Source: Gammaproteobacteria bacterium (GTDB taxonomy: Bacteria > Pseudomonadota > Gammaproteobacteria > Magnimaribacterales > D2472). From it: a stretch of 46,878 bases of DNA. The notes below the pieces were generated by a model that worked only from the letters and a program-made list of their open reading frames with translations, ran no database searches and was not told where the DNA came from. Positions 25,880 through 35,799 of the stretch are shown here, piece by piece (the first letter of the stretch is position 1; each line of letters starts with the position of its first letter). Both the position numbers and the translations under genes were made by a program. The DNA is taken from NCBI GenBank assembly GCA_008080945.1, contig VMDH01000039.1, positions 1-46,878 on the forward strand. The letters run 5' to 3'.

Positions 25880-26326
25880 ATGAAAATTATATTACTTGAT
25901 AAAGTCATTCATTTAGGTGAAATTGGTGATGTTGTTGATGTTAAGTCTGGCTATGCTAGAAACTTTTTAATTCCACAAAAGAAAGCAATGTTTGCCTCAA
26001 AATCAAATTTAGAATTTGTTGAGAGCAAGAAAGTAGAATTAGCAGCTGCTTCTGCTGATGAGGTTACTAAAGCTCAAGCAGTTGCAGACTCAATTTCAGG
26101 AACCAAAGTTACTATTGCTGCCCAAGTTACCGAGGAAGGAAGCTTGTATGGGTCCATTGGTACTAGAGAAATAGCCTTGGCTTTAGAAGAATCTGGTCAC
26201 CAGATTGAAAAAAGTTGGGTGCAACTTCCCGATGGAGCTCTCAAGGAAGTAGGAGAATTTTTGGTAACGCTTGCAGTGCATCCAGAAGTTACTGCTGAAA
26301 TAACTGTAATTGTATCCTCAGAATAG
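25880..26326 (+). CDS. rplI: 50S ribosomal protein L9
   Basis: L9 sits at the base of the L1 stalk and helps maintain reading frame. The 148 aa protein has the N-terminal KIILLDKVIHLGEIGDVVDV with GYARNFLIPQKKA, a connecting helix, and the C-terminal domain with LYGSIGTREIA. The length matches E. coli (149 aa). dnaB follows after 37 bases, as in the E. coli-type order rpsF-(priB)-rpsR-rplI-dnaB; no priB gene is present between rpsF and rpsR. Confidence 0.98.
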   Translation: MKIILLDKVIHLGEIGDVVDVKSGYARNFLIPQKKAMFASKSNLEFVESKKVELAAASADEVTKAQAVADSISGTKVTIAAQVTEEGSLYGSIGTREIALALEESGHQIEKSWVQLPDGALKEVGEFLVTLAVHPEVTAEITVIVSSE

Positions 26327-26363
26327 TTGTCAACTTTTGGATATGGTGTAAAAATCGTATCCT

Positions 26364-27731
26364 ATGCCTGAATCTATAGAATTATCTAATCAAGCACGAA
26401 ACTTAGAACAAGCAGTTTTAGGTGGATTGATGCTTGAGACAGAGCGTTACGATTCAGTTAGTCTCATAATATCCCATGCTGACTTTGAAGGAAGAGATCA
26501 CCAGCATATATTTGAATCGATGGGAGAATTGGTTAATTCCAATAAACCTCTTGATCCAATAACAGTTTCTGAGCGACTAAACAGCAAAAATCTTTTAGGG
26601 AGATCAGGCGGTAGAGATTATTTAATAGAGTTAGCTGCTTCCTCACCCTCTGCTGCAAACTTAGAAGCTTACGCAGAACTGATAAGGCAGAAATCTATTT
26701 CACGTAAACTTTTGCATATCAACTCAGAAATAGCTGAACTTATTAAAAATCCTCAAGGAAAAGATGCAGCAGGATTGCTCGATGAAGCTGAAACTAAAAT
26801 CTTCTCTTTAAACGATGAAGCAAGCAGGACAGCATCATCAATTATGCCCTTAAAAGAGCTTATTCGTTCCTCAATGGATAAGCTAAATGAGCTATCTAAG
26901 AAAGGATCATCTCTACTTGGCTCATCAACTGGATACAAAGATTTAGATAAAAAAACACAAGGCCTTCAAAAAGGCGATCTTATTGTGGTTGCAGGGCGAC
27001 CTAGTATGGGTAAAACGTCTTTTGCCATGAATATTGCTGAAAACATGCTGATTGATAAGGAAGTCAAAGGTTCAGTATTAGTTTTTAGTTTAGAGATGCC
27101 GGCTGAATCACTCACGACAAGACTGTTGGCGAGTCATGCAAAAATTGATCAACAAGATGTAAGAGCTGCTCGTTTATCCAATGATCAATTACAAAAATTT
27201 ATGGAATCATCTGCTGAGCTAAGAGATTTACCATTATTGATAGACGATAGCTCAATGTTATCTCCTATGGAATTAAGGGCTAGAGCGCGAAGAGTTTACA
27301 GACAAAGCGAAGACGGCTTGGCTTTAATTATTGTTGATTATCTGCAGCTTATGCAGTTACCTGGCTCAACAGAAAGTAGGGTTAATCAAATTTCAGAAAT
27401 TTCGCGGTCATTAAAATCTCTTGCAAAAGAGCTAGAAGTTCCAGTGATTGCCTTATCTCAGCTTAATCGTGCGGTTGAGCAAAGACCTAACAAAAGACCA
27501 ATGATGGCAGATTTAAGAGACTCAGGTGCTATTGAGCAGGATGCCGACGTAATTTTCTTTATTTACAGAGATGAAGTTTACAATGAAGATTCTGAAGAAG
27601 GTAACAAGGCTGAGATCATTATTGGCAAGCAAAGAAATGGCCCTATAGGAACAGTCGATCTTACTTTCCTTAAAGAATTCACTCGTTTTGAGAACTTTGC
27701 AGTAGATAGCTTTTACGATCCTTATCAATGA
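26364..27731 (+). CDS. dnaB: Replicative DNA helicase DnaB
   Basis: Hexameric 5'-3' helicase at the replication fork. The 455 aa protein has the N-terminal helical domain (NLEQAVLGGLM), a linker and the RecA-like motor with Walker A GRPSMGKTSFA, Walker B LIIVDYLQLM and the DRDSGAIEQDADV-type block (LRDSGAIEQDADVIFF). Length is typical (E. coli 471). No intein is present. There is no obvious Shine-Dalgarno. The stop overlaps the alr start (ATGA), matching the common dnaB-alr order. Confidence 0.98.
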   Translation: MPESIELSNQARNLEQAVLGGLMLETERYDSVSLIISHADFEGRDHQHIFESMGELVNSNKPLDPITVSERLNSKNLLGRSGGRDYLIELAASSPSAANLEAYAELIRQKSISRKLLHINSEIAELIKNPQGKDAAGLLDEAETKIFSLNDEASRTASSIMPLKELIRSSMDKLNELSKKGSSLLGSSTGYKDLDKKTQGLQKGDLIVVAGRPSMGKTSFAMNIAENMLIDKEVKGSVLVFSLEMPAESLTTRLLASHAKIDQQDVRAARLSNDQLQKFMESSAELRDLPLLIDDSSMLSPMELRARARRVYRQSEDGLALIIVDYLQLMQLPGSTESRVNQISEISRSLKSLAKELEVPVIALSQLNRAVEQRPNKRPMMADLRDSGAIEQDADVIFFIYRDEVYNEDSEEGNKAEIIIGKQRNGPIGTVDLTFLKEFTRFENFAVDSFYDPYQ

Positions 27732-28762
27732 TTGAGCCCAAGGCCGAGCTCTCAGTCGATTTTGAAATTATCCAATCCAATATAAGCTATTTAAAATCTC
27801 TTCTTCGAGAGGGCGCCTTCATGGCCATTATTAAAGCAAATGCTTATGGTCATTCCTTAGAAGATTTTGTTAAAAACCTTGATGATATCGTAGATGGTTA
27901 TGGGGTAGTCAGGTTAGAAGAGGCACTTGCTATTAGGAAGAACTCTGTAAAGCCAATCTTATTAATGCAGGGTCTATACAATGAAGAAGGTTTTCAAATC
28001 GCAAGCAAAAATAATCTTTCAATTACGATACATCATCCTTCGCAGCTAAATTTAGCCAAAGAGTTTAATTCGAAGTTAAATTTATGGATAAAATTCAACA
28101 CTGGTATGAATAGATTGGGGTTTGAAGTAGATGATTCAAAAAAACTCATAGATTTTAACCAAGAAGAAAATTGCCTTATGAGCCATCTTGCTTGTGCAGA
28201 TAACCCCGCTGATGAAATGAACCGTAATCAGTTTGCTTTATTTGAAAAAATATCAGAAAGCTTTAATAAGACTTCAAAGAGCATATTAAATTCTGCTGGC
28301 ATTATTCATTTTCCTGAATATAGCTTTGATTGGGTTAGGTGTGGCATCGCAATGTATGGAGGAGTTCCTAATGAATATCTTAAGACTGCTATGACCTTTA
28401 GAAGCAAAGTAATTTCAATTCGGAATCTCAGAAAAGGAGAAAGAATAGGTTATGGTGGGAGATATATTGCTTCAGAGGATAAGAAAATAGCTGTGATTTA
28501 TTGTGGCTACGCAGATGGATATCCTCAAAATGCTCTGGATGGCACAAAGATTTTAATAAACTCGCACGAATGTTCAATTTTAGGAAGAGTGTCCATGGAT
28601 TTAATTACCGCAGATATCACAGAATTGCCTAACATCAAGGAAGGGGATTGGGCCACACTTTGGTCTCCTGAAAATAGCATAAATCTTGTATCTAATTATA
28701 ATGATTTAATATCTTATGAATTAATGACTAAAATAACTAATAGAGTTATTAAGAGCACATAA
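27728..28762 (+). CDS. alr: Alanine racemase
   Basis: PLP enzyme that interconverts L- and D-alanine, supplying Ddl. The PLP lysine is Lys36 in AIIKANAYGH; the C-terminal domain contains the catalytic tyrosine region IGYGGRY and the block YCGYADGYP, then GRVSMDLITADIT. Length 344 aa is slightly short (E. coli Alr 359). It overlaps dnaB by four bases and, with murA, murC-F, ddl and mraY, brings nearly the whole D-Ala branch of wall synthesis into this window. Confidence 0.96.
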   Translation: MIEPKAELSVDFEIIQSNISYLKSLLREGAFMAIIKANAYGHSLEDFVKNLDDIVDGYGVVRLEEALAIRKNSVKPILLMQGLYNEEGFQIASKNNLSITIHHPSQLNLAKEFNSKLNLWIKFNTGMNRLGFEVDDSKKLIDFNQEENCLMSHLACADNPADEMNRNQFALFEKISESFNKTSKSILNSAGIIHFPEYSFDWVRCGIAMYGGVPNEYLKTAMTFRSKVISIRNLRKGERIGYGGRYIASEDKKIAVIYCGYADGYPQNALDGTKILINSHECSILGRVSMDLITADITELPNIKEGDWATLWSPENSINLVSNYNDLISYELMTKITNRVIKST

Positions 28763-28763
28763 T

Positions 28764-29837
28764 ATGGAAGTAGTAAAACTAAAAGAAGCTCCAAGACAAG
28801 TTCGTTTTCACGATGATCTTGAGCCCTATCTGAATAGAGATCACGTAAAGGATATTGCTGAAATATTTAACACACCATTAACTGGATCATACAATTGGGA
28901 TTACACTGATCAAGATAACAGAATAAAGAAGCTATACGAGCTCGGTAAAGAGCTAAATTGGAATTCTGAGCTTGACGTAAACTGGGACAGACCAGTTGAC
29001 CCATTAACCGAACCTATCCCGATCTTTTGGGATGATTTTCCTGCTTATCAAAAAATGTCAGATGACAAGAAAGTTGAATTTCTTAGGCATAGAAATTGCT
29101 GGAGCATGAGTCAGTTTTTACATGGTGAACAGGGCGCCTTATTGGTTGCCTCTCAGTTGGCAACATGCGCTCCTACCTATCAATCAAAATTGTATGCTTC
29201 ATCCCAAACTTTTGATGAAGCTAGGCATGTTGAGGCATTCAATAAATATATTCAAACAAGAATTGGCTTCATGTACCCCATTGGGAATGCCCTCAAGTCA
29301 ATTCTTGATAAGATACTTACCGATCATAGATGGGATCTAAAATTTATTGGGATGCAACTTATTATAGAAGGTCTTGCATTAGCGGCTTTTCAATCCTCTC
29401 GAAATTTAGCAAGGGATCCTGTTCTTTACGATATGTTGGGGCTTATTATCAGGGATGAAGCAAGACATGTTACGTTTGGAGTTAATTATCTAGAAGAATT
29501 TGTGCAAACGCTTTCAGAAAAAGAAAAAGAGGAAAGGGCTCAATTTGCTTATGAAGCATGTTATCTCAGCAAAGAAAGAATGCTATCGGTTGATGTATAT
29601 GAATATTTTGGCTGGGATGTTAACGAAGCAAGGGCTTTCCAGATGGAATCTGAAATATTTAAAACATTCCAAAAGCTCCTTTTTCAAAGGGTAATGCCAA
29701 ACCTTGCAAGGATTGGTCTGCTCACCGACAGTGTAAGAGAAAAATTTGACGAGCTAGGAATTTTGCAATTTGAAGATAGCCCCTCTGATGGAGATATTGA
29801 TTGGGCAGATCTATCTAGGCCATTATTTGCAGACTAA
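28764..29837 (+). CDS. Ferritin-like diiron-carboxylate protein of unknown function
   Basis: A 357 aa protein with the metal-ligand pattern of ferritin/ribonucleotide-reductase-like diiron enzymes: Glu122 (HGEQ), Glu152 and His155 (DEARHVE), Glu202 (IIEG), Glu232 and His235 (DEARHVTFG). The two halves E-x29-ExxH are evenly spaced, as in a four-helix-bundle oxygenase or R2-like protein. I do not recognise a specific substrate; AurF-like N-oxygenases and fatty-acid or aromatic monooxygenases share this layout, and RNR R2 is unlikely because no R1 gene is adjacent. The gene starts one base after alr and appears to be in its operon. It is soluble, with no signal peptide or membrane segment. Confidence 0.75.
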   Translation: MEVVKLKEAPRQVRFHDDLEPYLNRDHVKDIAEIFNTPLTGSYNWDYTDQDNRIKKLYELGKELNWNSELDVNWDRPVDPLTEPIPIFWDDFPAYQKMSDDKKVEFLRHRNCWSMSQFLHGEQGALLVASQLATCAPTYQSKLYASSQTFDEARHVEAFNKYIQTRIGFMYPIGNALKSILDKILTDHRWDLKFIGMQLIIEGLALAAFQSSRNLARDPVLYDMLGLIIRDEARHVTFGVNYLEEFVQTLSEKEKEERAQFAYEACYLSKERMLSVDVYEYFGWDVNEARAFQMESEIFKTFQKLLFQRVMPNLARIGLLTDSVREKFDELGILQFEDSPSDGDIDWADLSRPLFAD

Positions 29838-29900
29838 CTCAAAATTTGTTTTTATTCATATCATAATCTGTTATTCTGTATTCCCATCTAGACATTAAAG

Positions 29901-31535
29901 ATGGCTCATAAAAAATTCGTTTTTGTTACTGGCGGCGTGGTCTCTTCTCTTGGGAAAGGTATTGCTGCTGCTTCACTTGGCACCCTCTTAGAATCACGAG
30001 GATACAAGGTAACTCTTATTAAAGTAGATCCTTACATCAATGTAGATCCTGGCACTATGAGTCCTTTTCAGCATGGTGAAGTTTTTGTAACTAATGATGG
30101 AACTGAGACAGATCTTGATCTCGGTCATTATGAGAGATTTGTTAGGTTTCAAGCATCTTCAAAAAATAATTTCACAGCCGGCAAAGTGTATGAGCAGGTC
30201 ATCAAGAACGAGAGAAAGGGCAAGTATCTTGGCGGAACTGTCCAGGTCATTCCTCATATCACTGATGAAATCAAAAGAAGAATTAAAGAAGGCGCTAAGG
30301 ATTCAGACATAGCAATCGTTGAAATTGGTGGAACAGTTGGGGATATAGAAAGCCAGCCCTTTATCGAAGCCATACGACAAATGACACTTGAACTACCAAC
30401 TAATGCAACAGCTATTGCGCATTTAACACTGGTTCCTTTTATAAAAGTTTCTGGAGAGCTTAAAACTAAACCAACCCAGCATTCTGTAAAAGAACTCAGA
30501 TCATTGGGATTGCAGCCCGATTGTTTGATTTGTAGATTAGAAGAGGAAATTCCCAGGGAAGAAAAGAAAAAGATTGCACTATTTTGTTCAGTAGATCCCA
30601 AGAATGTAATTTCTATGCATGATGTAAAAACTGTTTACAGCATTCCTCTGCTACTTCATGAGCAGGGTGTTGATAGCATTCTGCTAGATAAACTAGGGCT
30701 ATCTAAAAAAAGAAGACCGCAGTTAGGCGACTGGCAAAAAGTTGTTAAGGCTAAACTTAATCCAAAAAGCCAAGTCACTATTTCAGTAGTTGGTAAATAT
30801 GTAGATTTGCATGATTCCTATAAATCATTGAATGAGGCACTTGATCATGCAGGCATCATTAATAATGCAGCAGTAAATATAAACTTTGTAGATGCCTCTA
30901 AGATAACTAAAAAATCTATTAATGCTCTTCTAAAAGACTCAGATGGAATCTTGGTTCCAGGTGGATTTGGCGAGAGAGGTATAGAAGGGATGATCATGGC
31001 TTGTAATTTTGCCAGAGAAAAGAGTATTCCTTATTTCGGGATTTGCCTTGGAATGCAGATTGCTATCATTGAGTATTCAAGAAATGTTCTTAAGCTTAAA
31101 GGTGCTAATAGCACAGAATTTGATCTTGAAACCAAGCATCCAGTAATTGCTATGGTAACTGAATGGAAAGATGCGTCAGGCAAAAAAGAGAAGCGCTCTC
31201 AGGATTCTGATTTAGGCGGGACTATGCGCTTGGGTGGTCAAGAATGCAAGCTTAACAAAAAATCTTTGTCTTATAAGCTCTATAAAAAAGACAGTATTGT
31301 TGAAAGACATCGCCATAGATATGAGGTTAATCCAAATTATCATGATGCCTTTTCTGATCAGGGATTAAGCGTTGTTGGAACATCAATTGATGAGAAGCTT
31401 GTTGAAATGATTGAAATTAATAGCCACCCTTGGTTCATTGCTTGCCAATTTCATCCTGAATTTACCTCCAATCCAAGAGATGGACACCCTTTATTTAATG
31501 ACTTTATAAAAAAATCTATTAAGCTTAAAAGATGA
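29901..31535 (+). CDS. pyrG: CTP synthase
   Basis: PyrG aminates UTP to CTP with glutamine. The 544 aa protein has the synthetase domain ([26 protein letters not shown] site [13 protein letters not shown]) and a C-terminal class I glutamine amidotransferase domain with the nucleophile in FGICLGMQ and the catalytic His-Pro-Glu in CQFHPEF. The length equals E. coli (545). It starts a conserved run pyrG-kdsA-eno-ftsB-ispD. A 63-base gap before it contains AT-rich sequence but no convincing promoter pair. The stop overlaps the kdsA start (ATGA). Confidence 0.98.
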   Translation: MAHKKFVFVTGGVVSSLGKGIAAASLGTLLESRGYKVTLIKVDPYINVDPGTMSPFQHGEVFVTNDGTETDLDLGHYERFVRFQASSKNNFTAGKVYEQVIKNERKGKYLGGTVQVIPHITDEIKRRIKEGAKDSDIAIVEIGGTVGDIESQPFIEAIRQMTLELPTNATAIAHLTLVPFIKVSGELKTKPTQHSVKELRSLGLQPDCLICRLEEEIPREEKKKIALFCSVDPKNVISMHDVKTVYSIPLLLHEQGVDSILLDKLGLSKKRRPQLGDWQKVVKAKLNPKSQVTISVVGKYVDLHDSYKSLNEALDHAGIINNAAVNINFVDASKITKKSINALLKDSDGILVPGGFGERGIEGMIMACNFAREKSIPYFGICLGMQIAIIEYSRNVLKLKGANSTEFDLETKHPVIAMVTEWKDASGKKEKRSQDSDLGGTMRLGGQECKLNKKSLSYKLYKKDSIVERHRHRYEVNPNYHDAFSDQGLSVVGTSIDEKLVEMIEINSHPWFIACQFHPEFTSNPRDGHPLFNDFIKKSIKLKR

Positions 31536-32356
31536 ATTCTATAGAATTATCCGATTTTCAGATCAGCAATCATCAACCTTTATGCATTATTGGAGGAGTG
31601 AATGTTCTAGAGTCTGAAGATTTGGCTATGAGAGTTGCAGAGAAATTCAAAGCAACCACTGAGCAGCTCAATATGCCTTGGGTTTTTAAGGGATCATTTG
31701 ATAAAGCAAACAGAAGTTCATTAGATTCATATAGGGGTCCAGGGATTGATAAGGGCTTAGAAATATTAACAAAAGTAAAAGATTCTTTTGATGTTCCCCT
31801 CATAACAGATATTCATGAGCCTTCTCAAGCTGCTGCTGTGGCAGAAGTGTGTGAAATTATTCAAATTCCTGCCTTTTTATGCCGCCAAACTGATTTGGTT
31901 ACTGCTGCTGCTAAGACCAATCAAATTATTCAATTTAAAAAACCTCAGTTCCTTGCAGCTCATGAGATGAAAAATGTAATTAATAAATCTATTGCTGCAG
32001 GTAATAATAAGAATATTCTTTGCGAGAGAGGAAATTCATTTGGCTATAACAATCTGGTCGTAGATATGCTCAATTTTCAAGTCATGAAAGAGCTTGATGT
32101 CCCAGTTATTTTTGATGTAACCCATTCTTTACAACTTCCAGGTGGCCTTGGTTTTGCTGCCGGAGGAAGAAGAGATCTGATGTTGCCTTTAGCTAAATCT
32201 GGCGTTGCACAGAAAATTGCTGGCATCTTTCTAGAAACGCACCCAAACCCAGATGAGGCTAAATGCGATGGTCCTTGTGCTACACCCTTAGACCAACTAC
32301 CAAAAGTTTTAGAGGAATTAAAAGCCTTAGACGATTTAATTAAGAGCCAATCGTAA
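31532..32356 (+). CDS. kdsA: 3-deoxy-8-phosphooctulonate (KDO-8-P) synthase
   Basis: KdsA condenses PEP with arabinose-5-phosphate to KDO-8-P, the precursor of the LPS inner core, which implies an outer membrane with LPS. The 274 aa TIM-barrel protein has [52 protein letters not shown] and [10 protein letters not shown]. It overlaps pyrG by four bases, and eno follows one base after the stop. Confidence 0.97.
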   Translation: MNSIELSDFQISNHQPLCIIGGVNVLESEDLAMRVAEKFKATTEQLNMPWVFKGSFDKANRSSLDSYRGPGIDKGLEILTKVKDSFDVPLITDIHEPSQAAAVAEVCEIIQIPAFLCRQTDLVTAAAKTNQIIQFKKPQFLAAHEMKNVINKSIAAGNNKNILCERGNSFGYNNLVVDMLNFQVMKELDVPVIFDVTHSLQLPGGLGFAAGGRRDLMLPLAKSGVAQKIAGIFLETHPNPDEAKCDGPCATPLDQLPKVLEELKALDDLIKSQS

Positions 32357-32357
32357 A

Positions 32358-33647
32358 GTGTCAAAGATCTCAAAAATTGATGCTATTCAAATTCTTGATT
32401 CTAGGGGCGTACCTACTGTTTCCGCTAGAGTTTCTTTGGATTCAGAAATTACCGCTTATTCCATGGTTCCAAGTGGTGCTTCCACTGGAAGCAGGGAGGC
32501 AGTTGAGCTGAGAGATAAAGCACAACCCTTCAAAGGAAATGCTGTCTCCAAAGCGGTAAATAATATTAACTCAACTATCAATCAATCCCTTGCAGGCGAG
32601 AGCATCTATAATCAGCAAGCAATTGATCTGCTTATGAATAAGCTTGATGGCACTCCTAACAAAGCTAATCTAGGTGCAAATGCTATTCTTGCAGTTTCAC
32701 TGGGCGTATTAAAAGCTGCTGCAAATGATCAAAAATTACAAATGTTTCAGTATGTTAATGCGCTTTACAGAGAAATATTTTCTACAGAGCTAACTATGAA
32801 TTTGCCCATACCCATGATGAATATCATTAATGGCGGAGAGCATGCAAATAACAATATCGATATTCAAGAATTTATGATTATGCCAATAGGAGCCAGTTCC
32901 TTTGCTGAGGCTGTAATGTGGTGTGCTGAGATTTATCAGGCATTAAAATCTGAACTTAATTCAAGTAAGCATTCAACTGCTGTTGGCGATGAGGGAGGTT
33001 TCGCACCAAACTTACGCTCTAACAGGGAAGCTTTAGATTTAATAGAACGATCAGTAAAAATAGCTGGCTATAATTTTGGAACTGATATTGCCTTAAGTCT
33101 AGATTGCGCTGCCTCAGAATTTTATAGGGATGGAAAATATATATTACAAGGAGATAACTCCTCTCTAAGCTCTATTGAATTTGCAGCATATTTAGATGAA
33201 TTGGTAGGAATGTACCCTATAGTTTCTATTGAAGATGGTATGGATGAAAACGATCGAGAGGGTTGGAAAATACTAACCGATTTAATGGGATCACGTTGCA
33301 AACTTGTTGGAGATGATCTTTTTGTAACAAATGTAGATGAGTTGCAAAAAGGCATTGACGATAATATTGGAAATGCAATTTTGGTTAAAATTAATCAAAT
33401 AGGAACCATAACTGAGACCTTAGAAACTATTAAATTAGCTAATGCAAATAATTACTCAGCTATCATGTCTCATCGTTCAGGTGAAACCGAAGATAACTCT
33501 ATTTCTGATTTAGCCGTCGGCTTGGGTGTAGGGCAGATCAAAACAGGCGCGCCCTGCAGATCTGATAGAAATGCCAAATACAATAGGTTGCTTTGGATTG
33601 AAAATGATTTCCCAGAAATAAAATATGCAGAGTTCAATCTGGATTAG
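32358..33647 (+). CDS. eno: Enolase
   Basis: Glycolytic enzyme converting 2-phosphoglycerate to PEP, which is the substrate of both KdsA and MurA in this window; in E. coli enolase is also part of the RNA degradosome. The 429 aa sequence has the start AIQILDSRGVPTVSARV, NGGEHANNNIDIQEFM, DEGGFAPNL, SIEDGMDENDREGW and the catalytic lysine region LVKINQIGTITET, then SHRSGETED. It starts with GTG one base after kdsA and overlaps ftsB by 23 bases. Confidence 0.98.
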   Translation: MSKISKIDAIQILDSRGVPTVSARVSLDSEITAYSMVPSGASTGSREAVELRDKAQPFKGNAVSKAVNNINSTINQSLAGESIYNQQAIDLLMNKLDGTPNKANLGANAILAVSLGVLKAAANDQKLQMFQYVNALYREIFSTELTMNLPIPMMNIINGGEHANNNIDIQEFMIMPIGASSFAEAVMWCAEIYQALKSELNSSKHSTAVGDEGGFAPNLRSNREALDLIERSVKIAGYNFGTDIALSLDCAASEFYRDGKYILQGDNSSLSSIEFAAYLDELVGMYPIVSIEDGMDENDREGWKILTDLMGSRCKLVGDDLFVTNVDELQKGIDDNIGNAILVKINQIGTITETLETIKLANANNYSAIMSHRSGETEDNSISDLAVGLGVGQIKTGAPCRSDRNAKYNRLLWIENDFPEIKYAEFNLD

Positions 33648-33933
33648 TATTCATACTGCTATATCCATCTTTATTTTGTTGGGTTTATTTTGGGCACTCT
33701 ATATAGGAAATGAAGGAGTAGCGCTCAATAATGAACTGCGAAGTGAACAAGCTGCTTTACAAGTCCAATTAGAAAATCTCATGGATCAAAATAGAAACCT
33801 TGAAAATCAAATCAGAGAAATGCAAAACTCAGATCTTTACATTGAAGCATTTGCAAGAAGTAAGCTTGGATTGGTGAAGCAGGGAGAGGAGTTTATTCCA
33901 AACAAGGACCTTCAATCCAATGAGCCAAACTAA
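33625..33933 (+). CDS. ftsB: Cell division protein FtsB
   Basis: Small bitopic partner of FtsL and FtsQ. The 102 aa protein has a hydrophobic segment at about 5-27 and a coiled coil at about 30-72 (LRSEQAALQVQLENLMDQN), then the FtsB/DivIC block YIEAFARSKLGLVKQGEEFI. Its position between eno and ispD is the standard gammaproteobacterial context. It overlaps eno by 23 bases and ispDF by 14. With ftsQ and ftsL also present, all three members of the FtsQLB complex are encoded in the window. Confidence 0.93.
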   Translation: MQSSIWISIHTAISIFILLGLFWALYIGNEGVALNNELRSEQAALQVQLENLMDQNRNLENQIREMQNSDLYIEAFARSKLGLVKQGEEFIPNKDLQSNEPN

Positions 33934-35050
33934 ATTTTCAGTTATTGTTCCTGCGGCAGGAACTGGCACACGCTTTAAATCAAACATGCCAAAACAATAT
34001 TCTGGATTAGGCGGCACCACTGTTTTAGAGCAGACTGTAAATTCTTTTACTTCTCATGAAGCAGTTACAGAGGTGATCTTAGCAATTTCCGAATCTGATA
34101 GTTTTTTTCAGAATCTTATTTTTGAGAATCATGAAAAAATTAAAGTTGTGTCTGGCGGTCAATCCAGACAAGATTCAGTAAATAATTGTCTTGTAGCAGT
34201 TGACCAAGACATTGATTATGTAATTGTTCACGATGCTGTGAGACCATTTTTTTCTATTGAAACAGCCCTTAATCAAATTCAGCACCTCAAAGAATTTGAT
34301 GGAGCAGTGCCAGTAATTGGAATTCCTGATAGTCTTAGGTCTGGTGAAGGAATGAAGCCAGTTGATAGGTCAAGCATTTTTGCAGTTCAAACTCCACAAA
34401 TCTTTAAAAAAAGCTCTCTACAAGATGCTTTTTCAAAAAAAATTGAGGATAGCCTTGATTTTACGGATGAATCTCAATTACTTGAAGCGTATGGATACAA
34501 GATTAAATTTTTTGAAGGCGAGCCTGCTAATAAAAAAATTACATACCCAAGCGACCTTTATTCAATGCCATCTATGGATCATAGGTTTGGGCGCGGGATA
34601 GACTATCATTTGTATAAGCCTGGCAGTGGATTTTTCTTAGGAGGAGTTCAAATTGATTCAAATTATGAAATTGTTTCTCACTCCGATGGAGATGTATTAC
34701 TTCACGCTTTAGCTGATTCTATTTTTGGTGCAATAGGATTAAGGGATATTGGATTTTATTTTCCTGATTCAGACCCATTAAACAAAAACCTCGATAGCAA
34801 AATTATTTTAAATAAAGCCTTAGAGTTATTAAAAAACAAAAATGTTAAATTGAATCAAATTGATATAACTATAGTTTGCGGCGTTCCTAAAATAAGTCCC
34901 TATGTGGATGCAATCAAAGAATCGTTGAGTATTTTGTGTAATGTTGCCTCCGAAAACATATCCATAAAGTCCACTACCACAGAAGGGCTTGGAGGAATTG
35001 GACATGATAAAGGAATTGCAGTTTTTGCATTAGTATCAGTTTTTAAATAA
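33920..35050 (+). CDS. ispDF: Bifunctional IspDF (MEP cytidylyltransferase and MECDP synthase)
   Basis: One 376 aa protein combines two steps of the non-mevalonate isoprenoid pathway. Residues 1-213 are IspD: nucleotide loop PAAGTGTRFKSNMPKQY, HDAVRPFF and VQTPQIF. Residues about 222-376 are IspF: zinc ligands Asp228 and His230 (GIDYH) and His262 (HSDGDVLLHALADS), the GLRDIGFYFPDSDP block and the end STTTEGLGGIGHDKGIAVFA. The join near 214-222 is very short and reading is continuous. Gammaproteobacteria usually have separate adjacent ispD and ispF genes; fusions are known in alphaproteobacteria and Campylobacterota. The product leads to undecaprenyl phosphate and quinones. The stop overlaps the surE start. 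Confidence 0.95.
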   Translation: MSQTKFSVIVPAAGTGTRFKSNMPKQYSGLGGTTVLEQTVNSFTSHEAVTEVILAISESDSFFQNLIFENHEKIKVVSGGQSRQDSVNNCLVAVDQDIDYVIVHDAVRPFFSIETALNQIQHLKEFDGAVPVIGIPDSLRSGEGMKPVDRSSIFAVQTPQIFKKSSLQDAFSKKIEDSLDFTDESQLLEAYGYKIKFFEGEPANKKITYPSDLYSMPSMDHRFGRGIDYHLYKPGSGFFLGGVQIDSNYEIVSHSDGDVLLHALADSIFGAIGLRDIGFYFPDSDPLNKNLDSKIILNKALELLKNKNVKLNQIDITIVCGVPKISPYVDAIKESLSILCNVASENISIKSTTTEGLGGIGHDKGIAVFALVSVFK

Positions 35051-35799
35051 TGGCTATTTTGCTTACCAACGATGATGGATTTAATGCATTAGGCATTCAA
35101 GAAATTTATAAGAAACTCAAATTAGAGGATGATATTAAGATAGTTGCTCCTAAAGACAACTGTAGCGGGATGAGCGCCTCAATAACCTTAAAGAAAGATA
35201 TTCATTTAGAAAAAGTTGATAATTCAAGCTACATAGTAGATGGAACACCTGCAGATTGCAGTTATTTAGGCTTAACTTCACTTTTTCTAGGCGAGATTTC
35301 TCAAGTAATTTCTGGGATTAATCTTGGTGCAAACTTAGGTAACGATGTTCTCTATTCAGGAACCGTTGGAGCAGCCCTTGCGGGAAGGGGGCTAGAGCAT
35401 CCTCCAATTGCAATATCGGTTGCCTCTTATACTCCATTAGACATAGATTTTATATCCGAACTTAGTAGCAGGCTGATTCACAACATCAGATCTAAGAATT
35501 TAAGTTCAAATATTCTTGTGAACATAAATATTCCAGACATAACAGAAAATCAATATAAGGGCATAAAAGTAACAAAGTTAAATCATGTAAGACCTATATC
35601 CTTTCCTAAGCTGATTGATGAATCTAATAGAAATCCCATTTTTCAAATAGGCCCTTCAAGCATTCCCTCACACGTTCCTGATAATACCGATGTTCATGCA
35701 GTAAATTCAGGTTATGTCTCTGTATCTTTTCTTGATTACACATTGTCAATCGATTCTTCGGAACTTCCACAAAATCTAGAGATAGAATTAAATGAATAA
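35050..35799 (+). CDS. surE: 5'/3'-nucleotidase SurE
   Basis: Metal-dependent phosphatase acting on nucleoside monophosphates, linked to stationary-phase survival. The 249 aa protein starts ILLTNDDGFNALGI with the Asp pair that binds metal, and has VDGTPADCSYLGL, SGINLGANLGNDVLYSGTVGAA. It overlaps ispDF (TAATG) and pcm by eight bases. In relatives truD often lies between ispF and surE; it is missing here. Confidence 0.96.
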   Translation: MAILLTNDDGFNALGIQEIYKKLKLEDDIKIVAPKDNCSGMSASITLKKDIHLEKVDNSSYIVDGTPADCSYLGLTSLFLGEISQVISGINLGANLGNDVLYSGTVGAALAGRGLEHPPIAISVASYTPLDIDFISELSSRLIHNIRSKNLSSNILVNINIPDITENQYKGIKVTKLNHVRPISFPKLIDESNRNPIFQIGPSSIPSHVPDNTDVHAVNSGYVSVSFLDYTLSIDSSELPQNLEIELNE

